DNA from: Candidatus Latescibacterota bacterium
GTDB taxonomy: Bacteria; Krumholzibacteriota; Krumholzibacteriia; G020349025
Direction: 5' to 3'
Assembly (NCBI GenBank): GCA_020349025.1
Contig: CP070763.1
Location: 2,890,704-2,954,703, forward strand
Length of the DNA stretch: 64,000 nucleotides
Within the stretch, counting starts at the first letter, position 1. Every line of letters begins with the position of its first letter. The notes beneath the pieces are model-generated. The model had not been told where the DNA came from, made no database searches, and saw only the letters and a program-made list of their open reading frames with translations. Positions 44,138 to 54,966 of this stretch are shown here, one piece after another. The position numbers were made by a program, and so were the translations under genes.

Positions 44138-45166
44138 GTGGAATACATCGGCGTCATCGGCTGTGGTTACTGGGGCCCCAACCTTATTCGCAACTTCTCG
44201 ATCGGCAGGCGCTCGCGCGTGAAGGCGTGTGCCGACCTGGATCCCGAGCGTCTCGAGCACATGCGGGACCTCTACCCTTACCTGCACGCGACACAGGATT
44301 ACCAGGACATCCTCGACGACCCGGAGATCAGCGCGGTCGCCGTTGCGACGCCGGCGCGCACCCACCATGCATTGGCCATGGCGGCTCTGCGTGCCGACAA
44401 GCATGTGTTCGTGGAGAAGCCGCTGGCGCTCTCATCGGGCGAGTGCCGTGAGCTCGCGATGGAGGCGCAATTGCGTCGTCGCGTGCTGATGGTGGGGCAC
44501 ACGTTCGTCTACACGGCTGCCGTCAACAAGATTCGAGAGCTGATCGCGAGTGGCGAGTTGGGCGAGATCCACTACATCAACAGCACGCGCGTCAATCTTG
44601 GCGTCTTCCAGCCGGATATCAACGTGATCTGGGATCTGGCACCGCACGACATCTCGATCGTGAACTACGTCCTCAACAGCCGCCCCGAGCGCCTCGCGGC
44701 GCACGGAAAGTGCTCGGTCCGCCCTGGAGTCGAAGATGTCGCCTTCATCGACCTCGAGTATCCGGATGGCGTCATCGCCAACATCCACGTCAGCTGGCTC
44801 GACCCGTGCAAGATCCGCCGCACGACCGTCGTGGGGTCGCGCAAGATGCTCGTCTACGACGACGTCTCGAGTCTCGAGAAGATCCGCGTCTACGACAAAG
44901 GGGTCACGGTGCCGCCGCACTACGACAGCTTCGGGGAGTTCTCGCTCAGCTACAGATTCGGTGACATCCTCACGCCCCGTCTCGACGATTCGGAGCCGCT
45001 GAAGATCGAATGCCGCCACTTCATCGACTGCATCGTCAACGGCGTGCGGCCGCGCTCCGACGCGGAAGAGGGAATCGCCGTCGTGCGGGCGCTCGAGGCG
45101 ACGACGGAGTCGCTGCGCTCCGATGGACGGCTGCTCGATATCGCGTACCCCGTTCTTGAAACCTGA
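44138..45166 (+). CDS. Gfo/Idh/MocA-family sugar-nucleotide dehydrogenase
   Basis: A 342-residue NAD(P)-dependent oxidoreductase. VIGCGYWGPNLIRNF is the Rossmann motif, KHVFVEKPLAL carries the EKP motif and DLAPHDISI is the catalytic Asp/His region near residue 170. Sequence style matches the WlbA/WbpB/GnnA group that oxidises UDP-GlcNAc-derived sugars. With the DegT enzyme at 42156 it would make a 3-amino sugar; that is inference. I start at GTG 44138, eight bases after GAGG; an upstream in-frame GTG at 44129 overlaps the ribosome binding site. Confidence 0.88.
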   Translation: MEYIGVIGCGYWGPNLIRNFSIGRRSRVKACADLDPERLEHMRDLYPYLHATQDYQDILDDPEISAVAVATPARTHHALAMAALRADKHVFVEKPLALSSGECRELAMEAQLRRRVLMVGHTFVYTAAVNKIRELIASGELGEIHYINSTRVNLGVFQPDINVIWDLAPHDISIVNYVLNSRPERLAAHGKCSVRPGVEDVAFIDLEYPDGVIANIHVSWLDPCKIRRTTVVGSRKMLVYDDVSSLEKIRVYDKGVTVPPHYDSFGEFSLSYRFGDILTPRLDDSEPLKIECRHFIDCIVNGVRPRSDAEEGIAVVRALEATTESLRSDGRLLDIAYPVLET

Positions 45167-45213
45167 GCCCCGACACACTCCCGTGCCATAATGGACTGCC
45201 GGCCGGGTGTGCC

Positions 45214-46440
45214 ATGGATGTGCGCCGGCCACGGCTGGATATGCGCATCCTGCTCGTCAACAAGTTTCTGCACCCGAAGGGGGGCGCGGAGCGCGCGGTG
45301 CTCACGCTCGGAGGAGAGCTCGAGCAACGCGGGCACGACGTCTTCTGGTTCGGCATGGAGCACCCCGCCAACGCGGTGCGCGGCGCGCATGTCGGGCTCG
45401 TGCGCAGCCGCGACTACCGCGCCGGAGGTCCGAGGCGCTACCGGGACGCCGCGTCGATGCTCTACTCGCTCGACGCGCGCCGACGATTCGGCCGCTTCCT
45501 GGATCGTGTCCAGCCGACGATCGTGCACCTGCACAACATCTACCACCAACTGACCCCTTCGATCGTCGACGCCGCGCGCGCCCGTGGCCTGCCCGTGGTG
45601 ATGACAGCACACGACTACAAGCTGGTGTGTCCGCGCTACGACATGCTGCGGAAGGGCGTCCCCTGCGATGCCTGCCTCGAGGAGGGGCCCACGGCGTGCC
45701 TGCGTCACCGCTGTGCCGGTTCGTGGGGCGCCAGCCTGATTCTCACGGCCGAAGCCGTTCTGCATCGCAGCCGCGGCAGCTACGAGGGCGTAGCGCGCGT
45801 GCTGACACCGAGCCGCTTCCTCCACGGCGTTCTGTTGCGCGCCGGCTGGGAGCCGCAACGGCTTCGGCACGTCCCCAACTTCTCCGCTGCCACGGCAGCC
45901 GGAGAAGCGATCCCAACACGGTTTCTCTACGCCGGCCGTCTCGCTCCGGAGAAGGGAGTGGGGACGCTGCTGCGTGTCGTTGCGGGTCTGCGCCGCGGCA
46001 CACTGGTCATCTGCGGGAGTGGCCCGCTCGAGGCGGAAGTCCAGCGAGCTGCACAGGCCCTCGCCGGGCGCATCGTGGTGCGAGGGCAACTGTCGCCTCG
46101 CGAGCTGTGGCACGAGATCGCTCGCTCCGCCTTCACCGTTCTGCCCTCCCAGTGTCTCGAGAACGCGCCCTTCGCGGTTCTCGAGTCGATGGCGCTGGGA
46201 AGAAGCGTGCTCGCCTCGCGCCTGGGCGGGGTGCCGGAGCTGCTGGCGCCTGGCGAGACGGGGGAGTTGCTGCCACCGGGCCGCATCGACGCGTGGCAGC
46301 GTGCGCTCAAACGCGCTCTCGAGGAGCCGGAGCGCACGCGCAGGATGGGGATTGCGGCGCGGCGCGTCGCCCGCGAGCGTTTCACGCTCGAGCACCATGT
46401 GGGTGCAGTCGAGCAGGTGTATCGTGAGGTGTCGACGTGA
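45214..46440 (+). CDS. Glycosyltransferase family 4
   Basis: A 408-residue GT-B enzyme. MRILLVNKFLHPKGGAERAV near the start is typical of GT4 members that act on surface glycans, followed by HLHNIYHQLTPSIVDAARA and MTAHDYKLVCPR; the C-terminal half has FLYAGRLAPEKGVGTLL and the EX7E-type block near SQCLENAPFAVLESMALG. No ribosome binding site is evident before the ATG at 45214; a second ATG at 45241 (MRILL) is the family-consistent alternative. It converts a nucleotide sugar to a glycoside of unknown acceptor in the polysaccharide. Confidence 0.85.
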   Translation: MDVRRPRLDMRILLVNKFLHPKGGAERAVLTLGGELEQRGHDVFWFGMEHPANAVRGAHVGLVRSRDYRAGGPRRYRDAASMLYSLDARRRFGRFLDRVQPTIVHLHNIYHQLTPSIVDAARARGLPVVMTAHDYKLVCPRYDMLRKGVPCDACLEEGPTACLRHRCAGSWGASLILTAEAVLHRSRGSYEGVARVLTPSRFLHGVLLRAGWEPQRLRHVPNFSAATAAGEAIPTRFLYAGRLAPEKGVGTLLRVVAGLRRGTLVICGSGPLEAEVQRAAQALAGRIVVRGQLSPRELWHEIARSAFTVLPSQCLENAPFAVLESMALGRSVLASRLGGVPELLAPGETGELLPPGRIDAWQRALKRALEEPERTRRMGIAARRVARERFTLEHHVGAVEQVYREVST

Positions 46441-47573
46441 GAGAGATCGCGACCGCCACACCACAGGTCGCGGCGCGTTCGCTGCGGATCGCGATGCTCG
46501 GGAGCAAGGGCATTCCCGCGATGCATGGCGGCATCGAGCGCCACGTCGAGGAGATCGCGCGGCGCCTGGTGGCGCGCGGACACCGCGTGGATGTGTTCAC
46601 GCGCGCCCACCACCCGTATCGGGAGCCGTTTCACGTCGGGGTGCGTCTGCGGCGCCGCCCCAGCATTCCGACCAAACACCTGGACGCGGCCACCCACACG
46701 GCGCTCTGCACGCTCGAAACGATCTGGAGTGGCCGTTACGACTTGCTGCACGTGCACGGGATCGGTCCCGGATTGTTCATCCGTTGGGCCCACAAGCGCC
46801 TGCCCACCGTCTTCACCCACCACGCCCAGGACTGGCGACAGCGCAAATGGGGGCCTCTGGCGCGCTGGTTCCTCCTGCGCGGGGAGGCTACAGCGGTCCG
46901 CCGGGCCGGTGCAGTGATCGTGGTGTCGCGGCAGCTGCAGCGATACGTTCGCGACGCATACGGCGTCGAGGCGCGCTACATCCCGAATGGTGCGACGACA
47001 CGACCCGCCACTCGGGACGACGCGCTGCACGAGTGGCGGCTTCGATCTGGGGGCTATCTTCTCTTCGTGGGGCGTCTGATCGCGGACCGGGGGGTGGGGA
47101 CGTTGCTGGATGCGTTCACGCGTCTCGAGACAGATCGTCGCTTGGTGATCGTGGGGGACACGCACCTCGAACGCCGGCAGTACGAAGCACTGCGCCAGCG
47201 CGCGGACGAGCGTGTACTCTTCACCGGCTACCAGCCGGAGTCGGTGCTGCAGCAGCTCTACGCCCATGCCTACCTCTGCGTGCACCCATCCGAGGTGGAA
47301 GGTCTCCCGATCGCAGTCCTGGAAGCGATGGGGCAGGGGCGCACGGTCGTCGTGAGCGACATTCCGGAGAACCTCGAGGCGGTGGGAGAGACGGGCGTGA
47401 GCTTTCCGGTCGGGAATCCAGACGCGCTGTACAACCGTCTCTCAGAGCTGCTCGCCGACCCGGAGCGCGTGGAGAGCCTCGGTCGCAAAGCGCGGCAGCG
47501 CATCTCGCGCTTCTACGATTGGGACGGGATCGCCGGGAGCATCGCCGATCTCTACTCGACGCTCTGCCCGTAG
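46437..47573 (+). CDS. Glycosyltransferase family 4
   Basis: A 378-residue GT-B enzyme. LGSKGIPAMHGGIERHVEEI is a strong marker of one GT4 subgroup acting on undecaprenyl-linked glycans, YDLLHVHGIGPGLF and HHAQDWRQRKWGP follow, and YLLFVGRLIADRGVGTLLDA with PSEVEGLPIAVLEAMGQG (EX7E) forms the donor half. Starts with GTG inside the stop of the previous gene (GTGA), so the two transferases are translated together and probably act on successive steps. Confidence 0.87.
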   Translation: MREIATATPQVAARSLRIAMLGSKGIPAMHGGIERHVEEIARRLVARGHRVDVFTRAHHPYREPFHVGVRLRRRPSIPTKHLDAATHTALCTLETIWSGRYDLLHVHGIGPGLFIRWAHKRLPTVFTHHAQDWRQRKWGPLARWFLLRGEATAVRRAGAVIVVSRQLQRYVRDAYGVEARYIPNGATTRPATRDDALHEWRLRSGGYLLFVGRLIADRGVGTLLDAFTRLETDRRLVIVGDTHLERRQYEALRQRADERVLFTGYQPESVLQQLYAHAYLCVHPSEVEGLPIAVLEAMGQGRTVVVSDIPENLEAVGETGVSFPVGNPDALYNRLSELLADPERVESLGRKARQRISRFYDWDGIAGSIADLYSTLCP

Positions 47574-47661
47574 TCGCAGCGACTGCAAGCATGCTGCTCG
47601 GCGGTTGCGTGGCGGCCACGAGACCTGATACACAGGGGCGGCGCGGATCCGGGAGGAAGCG

Positions 47662-48204
47662 GTGGACGCAGCTCGATGCTTGCTCGCACGCTGTGCGGTG
47701 TGTGCGCTTGTCGGCGCCCTGAGCGGCTGCAGCGCCCCGGCGCGCGTCCCAGAGCCCGCATCAGAAGCGTCAGCGCCCTACGACGTGGAGGCGGAGGGCG
47801 AATTCCCGCCGGCACCCTGGGTCGAGCCGCAGCCGACGAGCGCTGCCACAGTGCTATTGGCGCCCGCTCGCGACGATTCCGGCTCGACACGAGTGCCTCG
47901 GGGTGGCGCGGACGCGGCAGCGGCTGCGGCGGGTGCCGCCGTCTTGACGCAGCCGAGCGCTCCGGTGCCCGGATACCGTATCCAACTTGCGGCCTGCGAG
48001 TCTCGTGAGGTCGCGGAAGCGCTGCGTGCCGAGGCCAGCGCACGCGTCGACTCGAGCGTCTACGTCGAGCACGACGGGCCCCTCTACAAGGTGCGGGTCG
48101 GCGATTGCGCGACGCAGGAGGAGTGTCTCGGTTTGCGCGATCAGCTGCGCCAGGCGGGCTATTCTTCGGCTTGGATCGTGCGCACGCGAATCCAGGCTCC
48201 GTGA
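47662..48204 (+). CDS. SPOR-domain lipoprotein
   Basis: A 180-residue exported lipoprotein. The signal (VCALVGALSGC) ends in a lipobox, Cys about residue 23. An alanine/proline-rich, likely unstructured linker follows to about residue 100, then a C-terminal SPOR domain (YRIQLAACESREVAEALRAEA, DGPLYKVRVGDCATQEE). SPOR domains bind glycan strands without stem peptides at division septa. Together with the ATPase-SPOR fusion at 40736 this is the second SPOR protein in the polysaccharide cluster. Starts at GTG 47662 behind GGGAGG. Confidence 0.78.
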   Translation: MDAARCLLARCAVCALVGALSGCSAPARVPEPASEASAPYDVEAEGEFPPAPWVEPQPTSAATVLLAPARDDSGSTRVPRGGADAAAAAAGAAVLTQPSAPVPGYRIQLAACESREVAEALRAEASARVDSSVYVEHDGPLYKVRVGDCATQEECLGLRDQLRQAGYSSAWIVRTRIQAP

Positions 48205-48228
48205 AACCAAAGGTGGCGCGACTCCCAC

Positions 48229-49230
48229 ATGCATGAAATCCGCAGAGACCCGATTCTCGGACGCTGGGTGATCATCGCCACCGACCGCAGCAATCGCCCC
48301 AGCGATTTCGCGATCAACCGCGAACAGCCCGTGGGCGGGGTCTGTCCCTTCTGCTACGGCAGCGAGTCTCACACTCCTCCCGAAGTGTTCGCCATCCGCG
48401 GCGCCACCCGCGCCGACGCGCCAGGTTGGCAGGTCCGCGTTGTGCCCAACAAGTATCCCGCCCTGCGGATCGAAGGCGACATGGGGCGGCGAGCCGTCGG
48501 CATCTACGACATGATGAACGCGATCGGTGCCCACGAAGTCGTCATCGAATCCCCCGAGCACGATGCGCAGATGGCCGACATGTCCGCCGAGCAGATCACC
48601 CGCATCCTGGACGCCTACCTCCAACGCATGATCGATCTCACCAACGACGCGCGCTTCCGCTACATCCTGATCTTCAAGAACCAGGGTGCAGACGCGGGAG
48701 CAACGCTCGAGCACGCACACACGCAGATCATCGCCACCCCCGTGGTGCCGAAGCGCGTGGCGGAGGAGCTGGAGGGAGCGCAACGCCACTTCGCGCAGCG
48801 CGAGCGCTGCGTGTTCTGCGACATCATCCAGCAGGAGCTCGAGGCGCGGACGCGCGTGGTGGAGGAGAACGAGGCCTTCGTGGCCTTGGAGCCCTTCGCT
48901 GCGCGTTTCCCGTACGAGACCTGGATCCTGCCGCGCCGGCACGTGGCGCGCTTCGAGAGGCTGCAGAGGGAGGATCTTCGGCGTCTCGGGAACATCCTGC
49001 GCGACACGCTGCGACGCATCGACACCGCGCTGGAGCACCCGCCCTTCAACTACGTGCTGCACACGGCTCCGAACCAGAACGGTGAAGCCGATGCCTACTA
49101 CCACTGGCACTTGGAGATCATGCCGAAGCTCACCAAGATCGCGGGCTTCGAGTGGGGGAGTGGTTTCTACATCAACCCGACGTCGCCCGAGGCAGCCGCG
49201 GAACATCTGCGTTCTATGGAGTGGCGCTGA
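48229..49230 (+). CDS. galT: Galactose-1-phosphate uridylyltransferase
   Basis: A 333-residue HIT-superfamily enzyme that exchanges UMP between UDP-glucose and galactose-1-phosphate, the Leloir pathway. ILGRWVIIATDRSNRPSDF opens the protein, CPFCYG and CVFCDI are the metal-binding cysteine pairs, HAHTQIIATPVVPKR is the catalytic HxHxQ region (His-Ala-His-Thr-Gln), and YYHWHLEIMPK near residue 290 holds the second histidine group. Length is typical. The ATG at 48229 follows a GC-rich GGTGG region. In this cluster it may feed UDP-galactose to the glycan genes and, with glgA, link sugar nucleotide and storage pools. Confidence 0.93.
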   Translation: MHEIRRDPILGRWVIIATDRSNRPSDFAINREQPVGGVCPFCYGSESHTPPEVFAIRGATRADAPGWQVRVVPNKYPALRIEGDMGRRAVGIYDMMNAIGAHEVVIESPEHDAQMADMSAEQITRILDAYLQRMIDLTNDARFRYILIFKNQGADAGATLEHAHTQIIATPVVPKRVAEELEGAQRHFAQRERCVFCDIIQQELEARTRVVEENEAFVALEPFAARFPYETWILPRRHVARFERLQREDLRRLGNILRDTLRRIDTALEHPPFNYVLHTAPNQNGEADAYYHWHLEIMPKLTKIAGFEWGSGFYINPTSPEAAAEHLRSMEWR

Positions 49231-49259
49231 GTGCGCGTCCGACGCGACGAGGGGATCGA

Positions 49260-50927
<1,668 letters not shown>

Positions 50928-50956
50928 TCCTCCACCTGCTTCAGGATCATGGTTCC

Positions 50957-51030
50957 GGCGGCATAGCCAAGTGGTAAGGCAACGGTTTGCAAAACCGTCA
51001 TCCCCAGTTCGAGTCTGGGTGCCGCCTCCA
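50957..51030 (+). tRNA. tRNA-Cys (anticodon GCA)
   Basis: A 74-base cloverleaf. GGCGGCA (50957-50963) pairs with TGCCGCC (51020-51026), T is the discriminator and CCA is at 51028-51030. The anticodon loop TTGCAAA gives GCA; the T arm contains AGTTCGAGTCT. It is 29 bases after tRNA-Gly and probably in the same transcript. Confidence 0.97.
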
Positions 51031-51494
51031 TTCTCCCCCGCATCCCATCACATCGCTCCGACCTCATCTCGGCGTTGCCGAGCGCGCCGGAGACGTGTGT
51101 GGGGATGCGCGACGCGCGTGCACGACATCCGGTGACCGCGTCGGCGAAGCACCTCCGAACTCGGCGCAATTCCCGCCGCCGACGTGCGCGCAACGGCGGC
51201 CTCGAACACACGCGACGCAATTGCTGCAATCGCTTGCAATGTGACTAGTTCGGAGATCGATCTGGGCACAGTCGGTGGCCTTCCTCGCGGCGCGCCCGCG
51301 CACGCGAACCCGAGACGCGCGAAACGAACAGTGCGCGCGAACGTCGCATGCGTTTCCACCGGCTCGATCGAGCCGTCACGTTCGACCGAGAGCGTGTGCG
51401 TCGTGGCGCGCCGAGACAGTGCACGCGTGCGCGCGTGAACGTTCGGCACGAACAAAAGCCCGGAGAATTTTCGTGCCATTTTGTCAATTTTCTG
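51031..51494 (+). other. Non-coding stretch with a perfect palindrome
   Basis: I see no convincing gene between tRNA-Cys and the promoter at 51495. It is less biased in codon-like structure than flanks and holds a perfect 16-base palindrome (51360-51375, CGGCTCGATCGAGCCG) and three GCAAT units at 51217-51240. The palindrome could be an operator; nothing ties it to a regulator. Confidence 0.5.
51360..51375. repeat. 16-base perfect palindrome
   Basis: CGGCTCGATCGAGCCG reads the same on both strands. No T-run follows, so a protein-binding site is as likely as a hairpin. Confidence 0.6.
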
Positions 51495-51524
51495 TTGACG
51501 CGATTTTTTGAGTGCACCTATCCT
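51495..51524 (+). promoter_or_regulatory. Sigma-70-type promoter of the Lys/Arg repeat protein
   Basis: TTGACG at 51495-51500 and TATCCT at 51519-51524, spacer 18. Transcription would start near 51531, leaving a leader of about 170 bases before the ATG at 51701. Confidence 0.6.
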
Positions 51525-51700
51525 GCAAAACTGACTGGAAGCGCCGCATCCTTTCTGGCGTCGTTTCTGGTCTCGATAGGCCGCTCGTTTTCGAACGAGT
51601 GAAGCGCATCGCGAAATCGGATTCGATTCACGAGGCGCGAGAGACCAGAAGAGAACAGAAAGACCGCGGCGACCCTTGCAGAGAAAGGTGGTAAGGTACG

Positions 51701-52027
51701 ATGCCAGCAAGGAAGAAGCGCGCCGGCCGCAAGAAAGCCACGCGTAAGAAGGCCGGCCGCAAGAAGGCGACTCGCAAGAAGGCGGGACGCAAGAAAGCGA
51801 CCCGCAAGAAGGCCAGGCGCAAGAAGGCGACCCGCAAGAAGGGCGGACGCAAGAAGGCGACCCGCAAGAAGGCCGGGCGTAAGAAGGCCAGACGCAAGAA
51901 GGCAGGCCGCAAGAAGGCAGGCCGCAAGAAGGCGACTCGCAAGAAGGCGACCCGCAAGAAGGCGACCCGCAAGAAGGCCCGCCGGAGGAAGACGACCCGC
52001 AAGAAGACCACCGCCTCCGGCACGTAA
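51701..52027 (+). CDS. Histone-H1-like Lys/Arg repeat protein
   Basis: A 108-residue, extremely basic protein of about twenty near-identical five-residue units, [A/G/T]-[T/G/R]-R-K-K, from residue 3 to near the end (TTRKKTTASGT). No hydrophobic core, Cys, Trp or Tyr is present, so it is probably unfolded and binds DNA or RNA through charge, like the C-terminal tail of histone H1 and H1-like proteins of Chlamydia, Bordetella and some other bacteria. The coding sequence is a 15-base tandem repeat with several third-base changes. ATG follows GGTAAGG. It has its own promoter (51495) and a strong terminator (52044), so it is probably expressed on its own. Confidence 0.8.
   Translation: MPARKKRAGRKKATRKKAGRKKATRKKAGRKKATRKKARRKKATRKKGGRKKATRKKAGRKKARRKKAGRKKAGRKKATRKKATRKKATRKKARRRKTTRKKTTASGT
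51713..52005 (+). repeat. 15-base tandem repeat inside the Lys/Arg repeat gene
   Basis: About 19 copies of a unit close to CGC-AAG-AAG-GCG-ACC. Copies differ mostly at third positions and in the ACC/GGC/AGG codon, so copy number may change by slippage or recombination. Confidence 0.85.
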
Positions 52028-52043
52028 CTTCTTGCAGAATAGT

Positions 52044-52076
52044 CGTTTCGGGGCGTCCGCGTGGCGCCCCGAAACG
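52044..52076 (+). terminator. Terminator of the Lys/Arg repeat gene
   Basis: CGTTTCGGGGCG (52044-52055) and CGCCCCGAAACG (52065-52076) form a perfect 12-base-pair stem with a nine-base loop, 16 bases after the stop codon, followed by TTGTTCC. The T-run is short, but the stem is the strongest in the window. Confidence 0.8.
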
Positions 52077-52096
52077 TTGTTCCAGGCTTGCCTCGC

Positions 52097-52118
52097 CTCA
52101 CGTCCTGCCTGACGTGAG
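52097..52118. repeat. Second inverted repeat downstream of the terminator
   Basis: CTCACGTC (52097-52104) and GACGTGAG (52111-52118) form an eight-base-pair stem with a six-base loop. It may be an operator or a back-up terminator; the remaining bases to 52236 show nothing further. Confidence 0.45.
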
Positions 52119-52236
52119 CGCCCATCTCCTCCAGTCCCTTGAAAGTGCCCCGCGGTGTGCGCAGGATTCGGCTCTGCCGCGCAACCGCGGCCTTCTTCTG
52201 CACGTCCGAGTGGGAAGTGGAGTGTGAAGCGCGTCG

Positions 52237-53160
52237 ATGGGATTCCACGTCGAGAATCTGGAGATCCAGTACGGACGTCACAAGGCGCTGGACGATGTGA
52301 CGCTGCGCTTCGAGTCGGGAGCGCTGGGTCTGCTCGGCCCCAACGGTGCCGGCAAGAGCTCCCTCCTGCGCGCGCTTCTCGGCTTCGTCCGCCCCACCCG
52401 CGGCACGGTTTCCGTTCTCGGGCAGCGGCTGGCGGGCGACATGCGCCCGCTCCGTCGTCGGATCGGCTACCACCCGGAGGACGACGTCCAGTTCCCGGGC
52501 ATGAATGGACTCTCCGCCGTGGCGCTGTGCGGTGAGCTGTCGGGGCTACCGCGAAGCGACGCGCTGCAGCGAGCACACGAGATCCTCTATTTCGTCGGGC
52601 TGGGGGAAGCGCGCTATCGCCCCGCCGACTCCTACTCGCAGGGGATGCGACAGCGCTTGAAGCTCGCGCAGGCCCTCGTGCACGATCCCGAGCTGCTCAT
52701 TCTGGACGAGCCGACGAACGGCTTGGACCCGCGCGGTCGACAGGAGATGTTGGACCTCGTCCGCGAGCTCGCGCACGAGAAGGGGATCAATCTGATTCTC
52801 TCCTCGCATCTCCTTCCAGACGTCGAGCGGGTCTGCGACCAGGTGGCGCTCCTGCATCGTGGCACGCTGGTGCGCTCCGGTCATCTCGACGAGCTCCTGC
52901 GCTCGCGACACCTCACCTTCCACGTGCGCGTCAAGGGTCCCCTCGAGGCTTTCGAAGCCGCGCTGTTGGCGGACGGTGCCAGCTGCGACCACACTCCACG
53001 CGGACTTCTCGAGGTGCGCACCCCGGCAGCCGGCGCCCAGCTGGTGTTCGACGCGGCGCGCCAGAGCGCCTGCCAGATCCGGCAGATCACGCCCGTGCGC
53101 GAGTCGCTGACCGAGATGTTTGCCAGCAGCGTGACGGGGGGGGCGCATGCCGATTCATGA
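52237..53160 (+). CDS. ABC-2 transporter, ATP-binding protein
   Basis: A 307-residue ABC ATPase for an ABC-2 type exporter. Walker A GPNGAGKSS, signature YSQGMRQRLKLAQAL, Walker B LLILDEPTNGLDP and H-loop SSHLLPDVERV are intact. The C-terminal 80 residues are the regulatory extension common to this family. It precedes a membrane permease, then a second ATPase and a second permease, so two ABC-2 systems are interleaved. Substrate unknown; antibiotic, lipid or glycan export are all seen in the family. The ATG at 52237 has no strong ribosome binding site. Confidence 0.85.
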   Translation: MGFHVENLEIQYGRHKALDDVTLRFESGALGLLGPNGAGKSSLLRALLGFVRPTRGTVSVLGQRLAGDMRPLRRRIGYHPEDDVQFPGMNGLSAVALCGELSGLPRSDALQRAHEILYFVGLGEARYRPADSYSQGMRQRLKLAQALVHDPELLILDEPTNGLDPRGRQEMLDLVRELAHEKGINLILSSHLLPDVERVCDQVALLHRGTLVRSGHLDELLRSRHLTFHVRVKGPLEAFEAALLADGASCDHTPRGLLEVRTPAAGAQLVFDAARQSACQIRQITPVRESLTEMFASSVTGGAHADS

Positions 53161-54012
53161 CGTCTCCTACCAGCGCTGGCAGGGGCGGCGCACCGACGTG
53201 CCGCCGGCCTTCATCATGGCGATGGCGCAGCTTCGCCTCGCGATCCGGCGCCGTGTCGTCCGCATCGTCCTCCTCCTCTCCGGGCTCTTCGTCGTCGCCT
53301 TCATTGGAATGCTCTACGTCGAGACGACGCCGGAGGACAGTGCGGTCGCCGTGCTCAAGCAGGTTCCGTTCATCCGGCTCGACAGCACGAGCATGCTCCG
53401 TTTCCTCACCTGGCAGAGGATGCTCCACTACGTGCTCTGTCTCGCGGCCGGCGTCGGCTACATCGCCCGCGACCGACGCGCCAAAGCCGTACAGCTCTAC
53501 CTCGCGCGCCCGGTCCGTGTGCAGGACTACATCCTGGGCAAGGGGCTGCCTCTCGCGGTGCTCCTGAGCGTGACGACCTGGGTTCCAGCGCTGATTCTGA
53601 TTCTCCTCAAGTGTCTCGCAACGGCGAGCCTCGAGTGGCTCACCCAGGAGCCGTGGCTGCCGCTGTCGATCCTGGCCTACTCCGCTCTCTTGGTCGTTTC
53701 GCTCGTCTCGCTGACGCTCGCGATTTCGAGCCTCACGACGAGCCCGATCATGGCTGCTGTCATGCTCGCGAGCTTCTTTCTGTTCGTGCCGCTCCTGGCC
53801 GAGCTCTTCAGAGCGTTGACACGCAACGACACCTGGCAGGTGCTCTCGATGCAGGCGAGCCTCGAGCAGCTGTGTCATTGGCTGTTCGACGCGCGTTTGC
53901 CGCACGACTTCTCCCCCTGGAGCGCCTTGTTCGCGCTCGCGCTTCTCACTACTGTCTGCCTGCTGTTTCTGATGCGGCGAGTTCGCGCCGTGGACATCGT
54001 GGGAGGGGGTTG

Positions 54013-54013
<1 letters not shown>
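53147..54013 (+). CDS. ABC-2 transporter, membrane protein
   Basis: A 288-residue integral membrane protein with about six hydrophobic segments, for example VVRIVLLLSGLFVVAFIGMLYV near residue 40, LPLAVLLSVTTWVPALILILL near 140 and LAYSALLVVSLVSLTLAISSL near 180. It is the permease partner of one of the flanking ABC ATPases. The ATG overlaps the preceding ATPase gene by 14 bases, and the last base overlaps the next ATPase ATG, so the set is translated as a unit. Confidence 0.8.
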
Positions 54014-54933
<920 letters not shown>

Positions 54934-54966
54934 GGAAGAAGCGACTTTCCCTGGTAGGAGAGCAGG

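Noticed and set aside
51628..52473. Minus-strand open frame with FLRVA-type five-residue repeats
   Set aside because: It is the reverse reading of the 15-base tandem repeat of the Lys/Arg protein. It has no ribosome binding site and lies inside that gene's strand-defined promoter and terminator.
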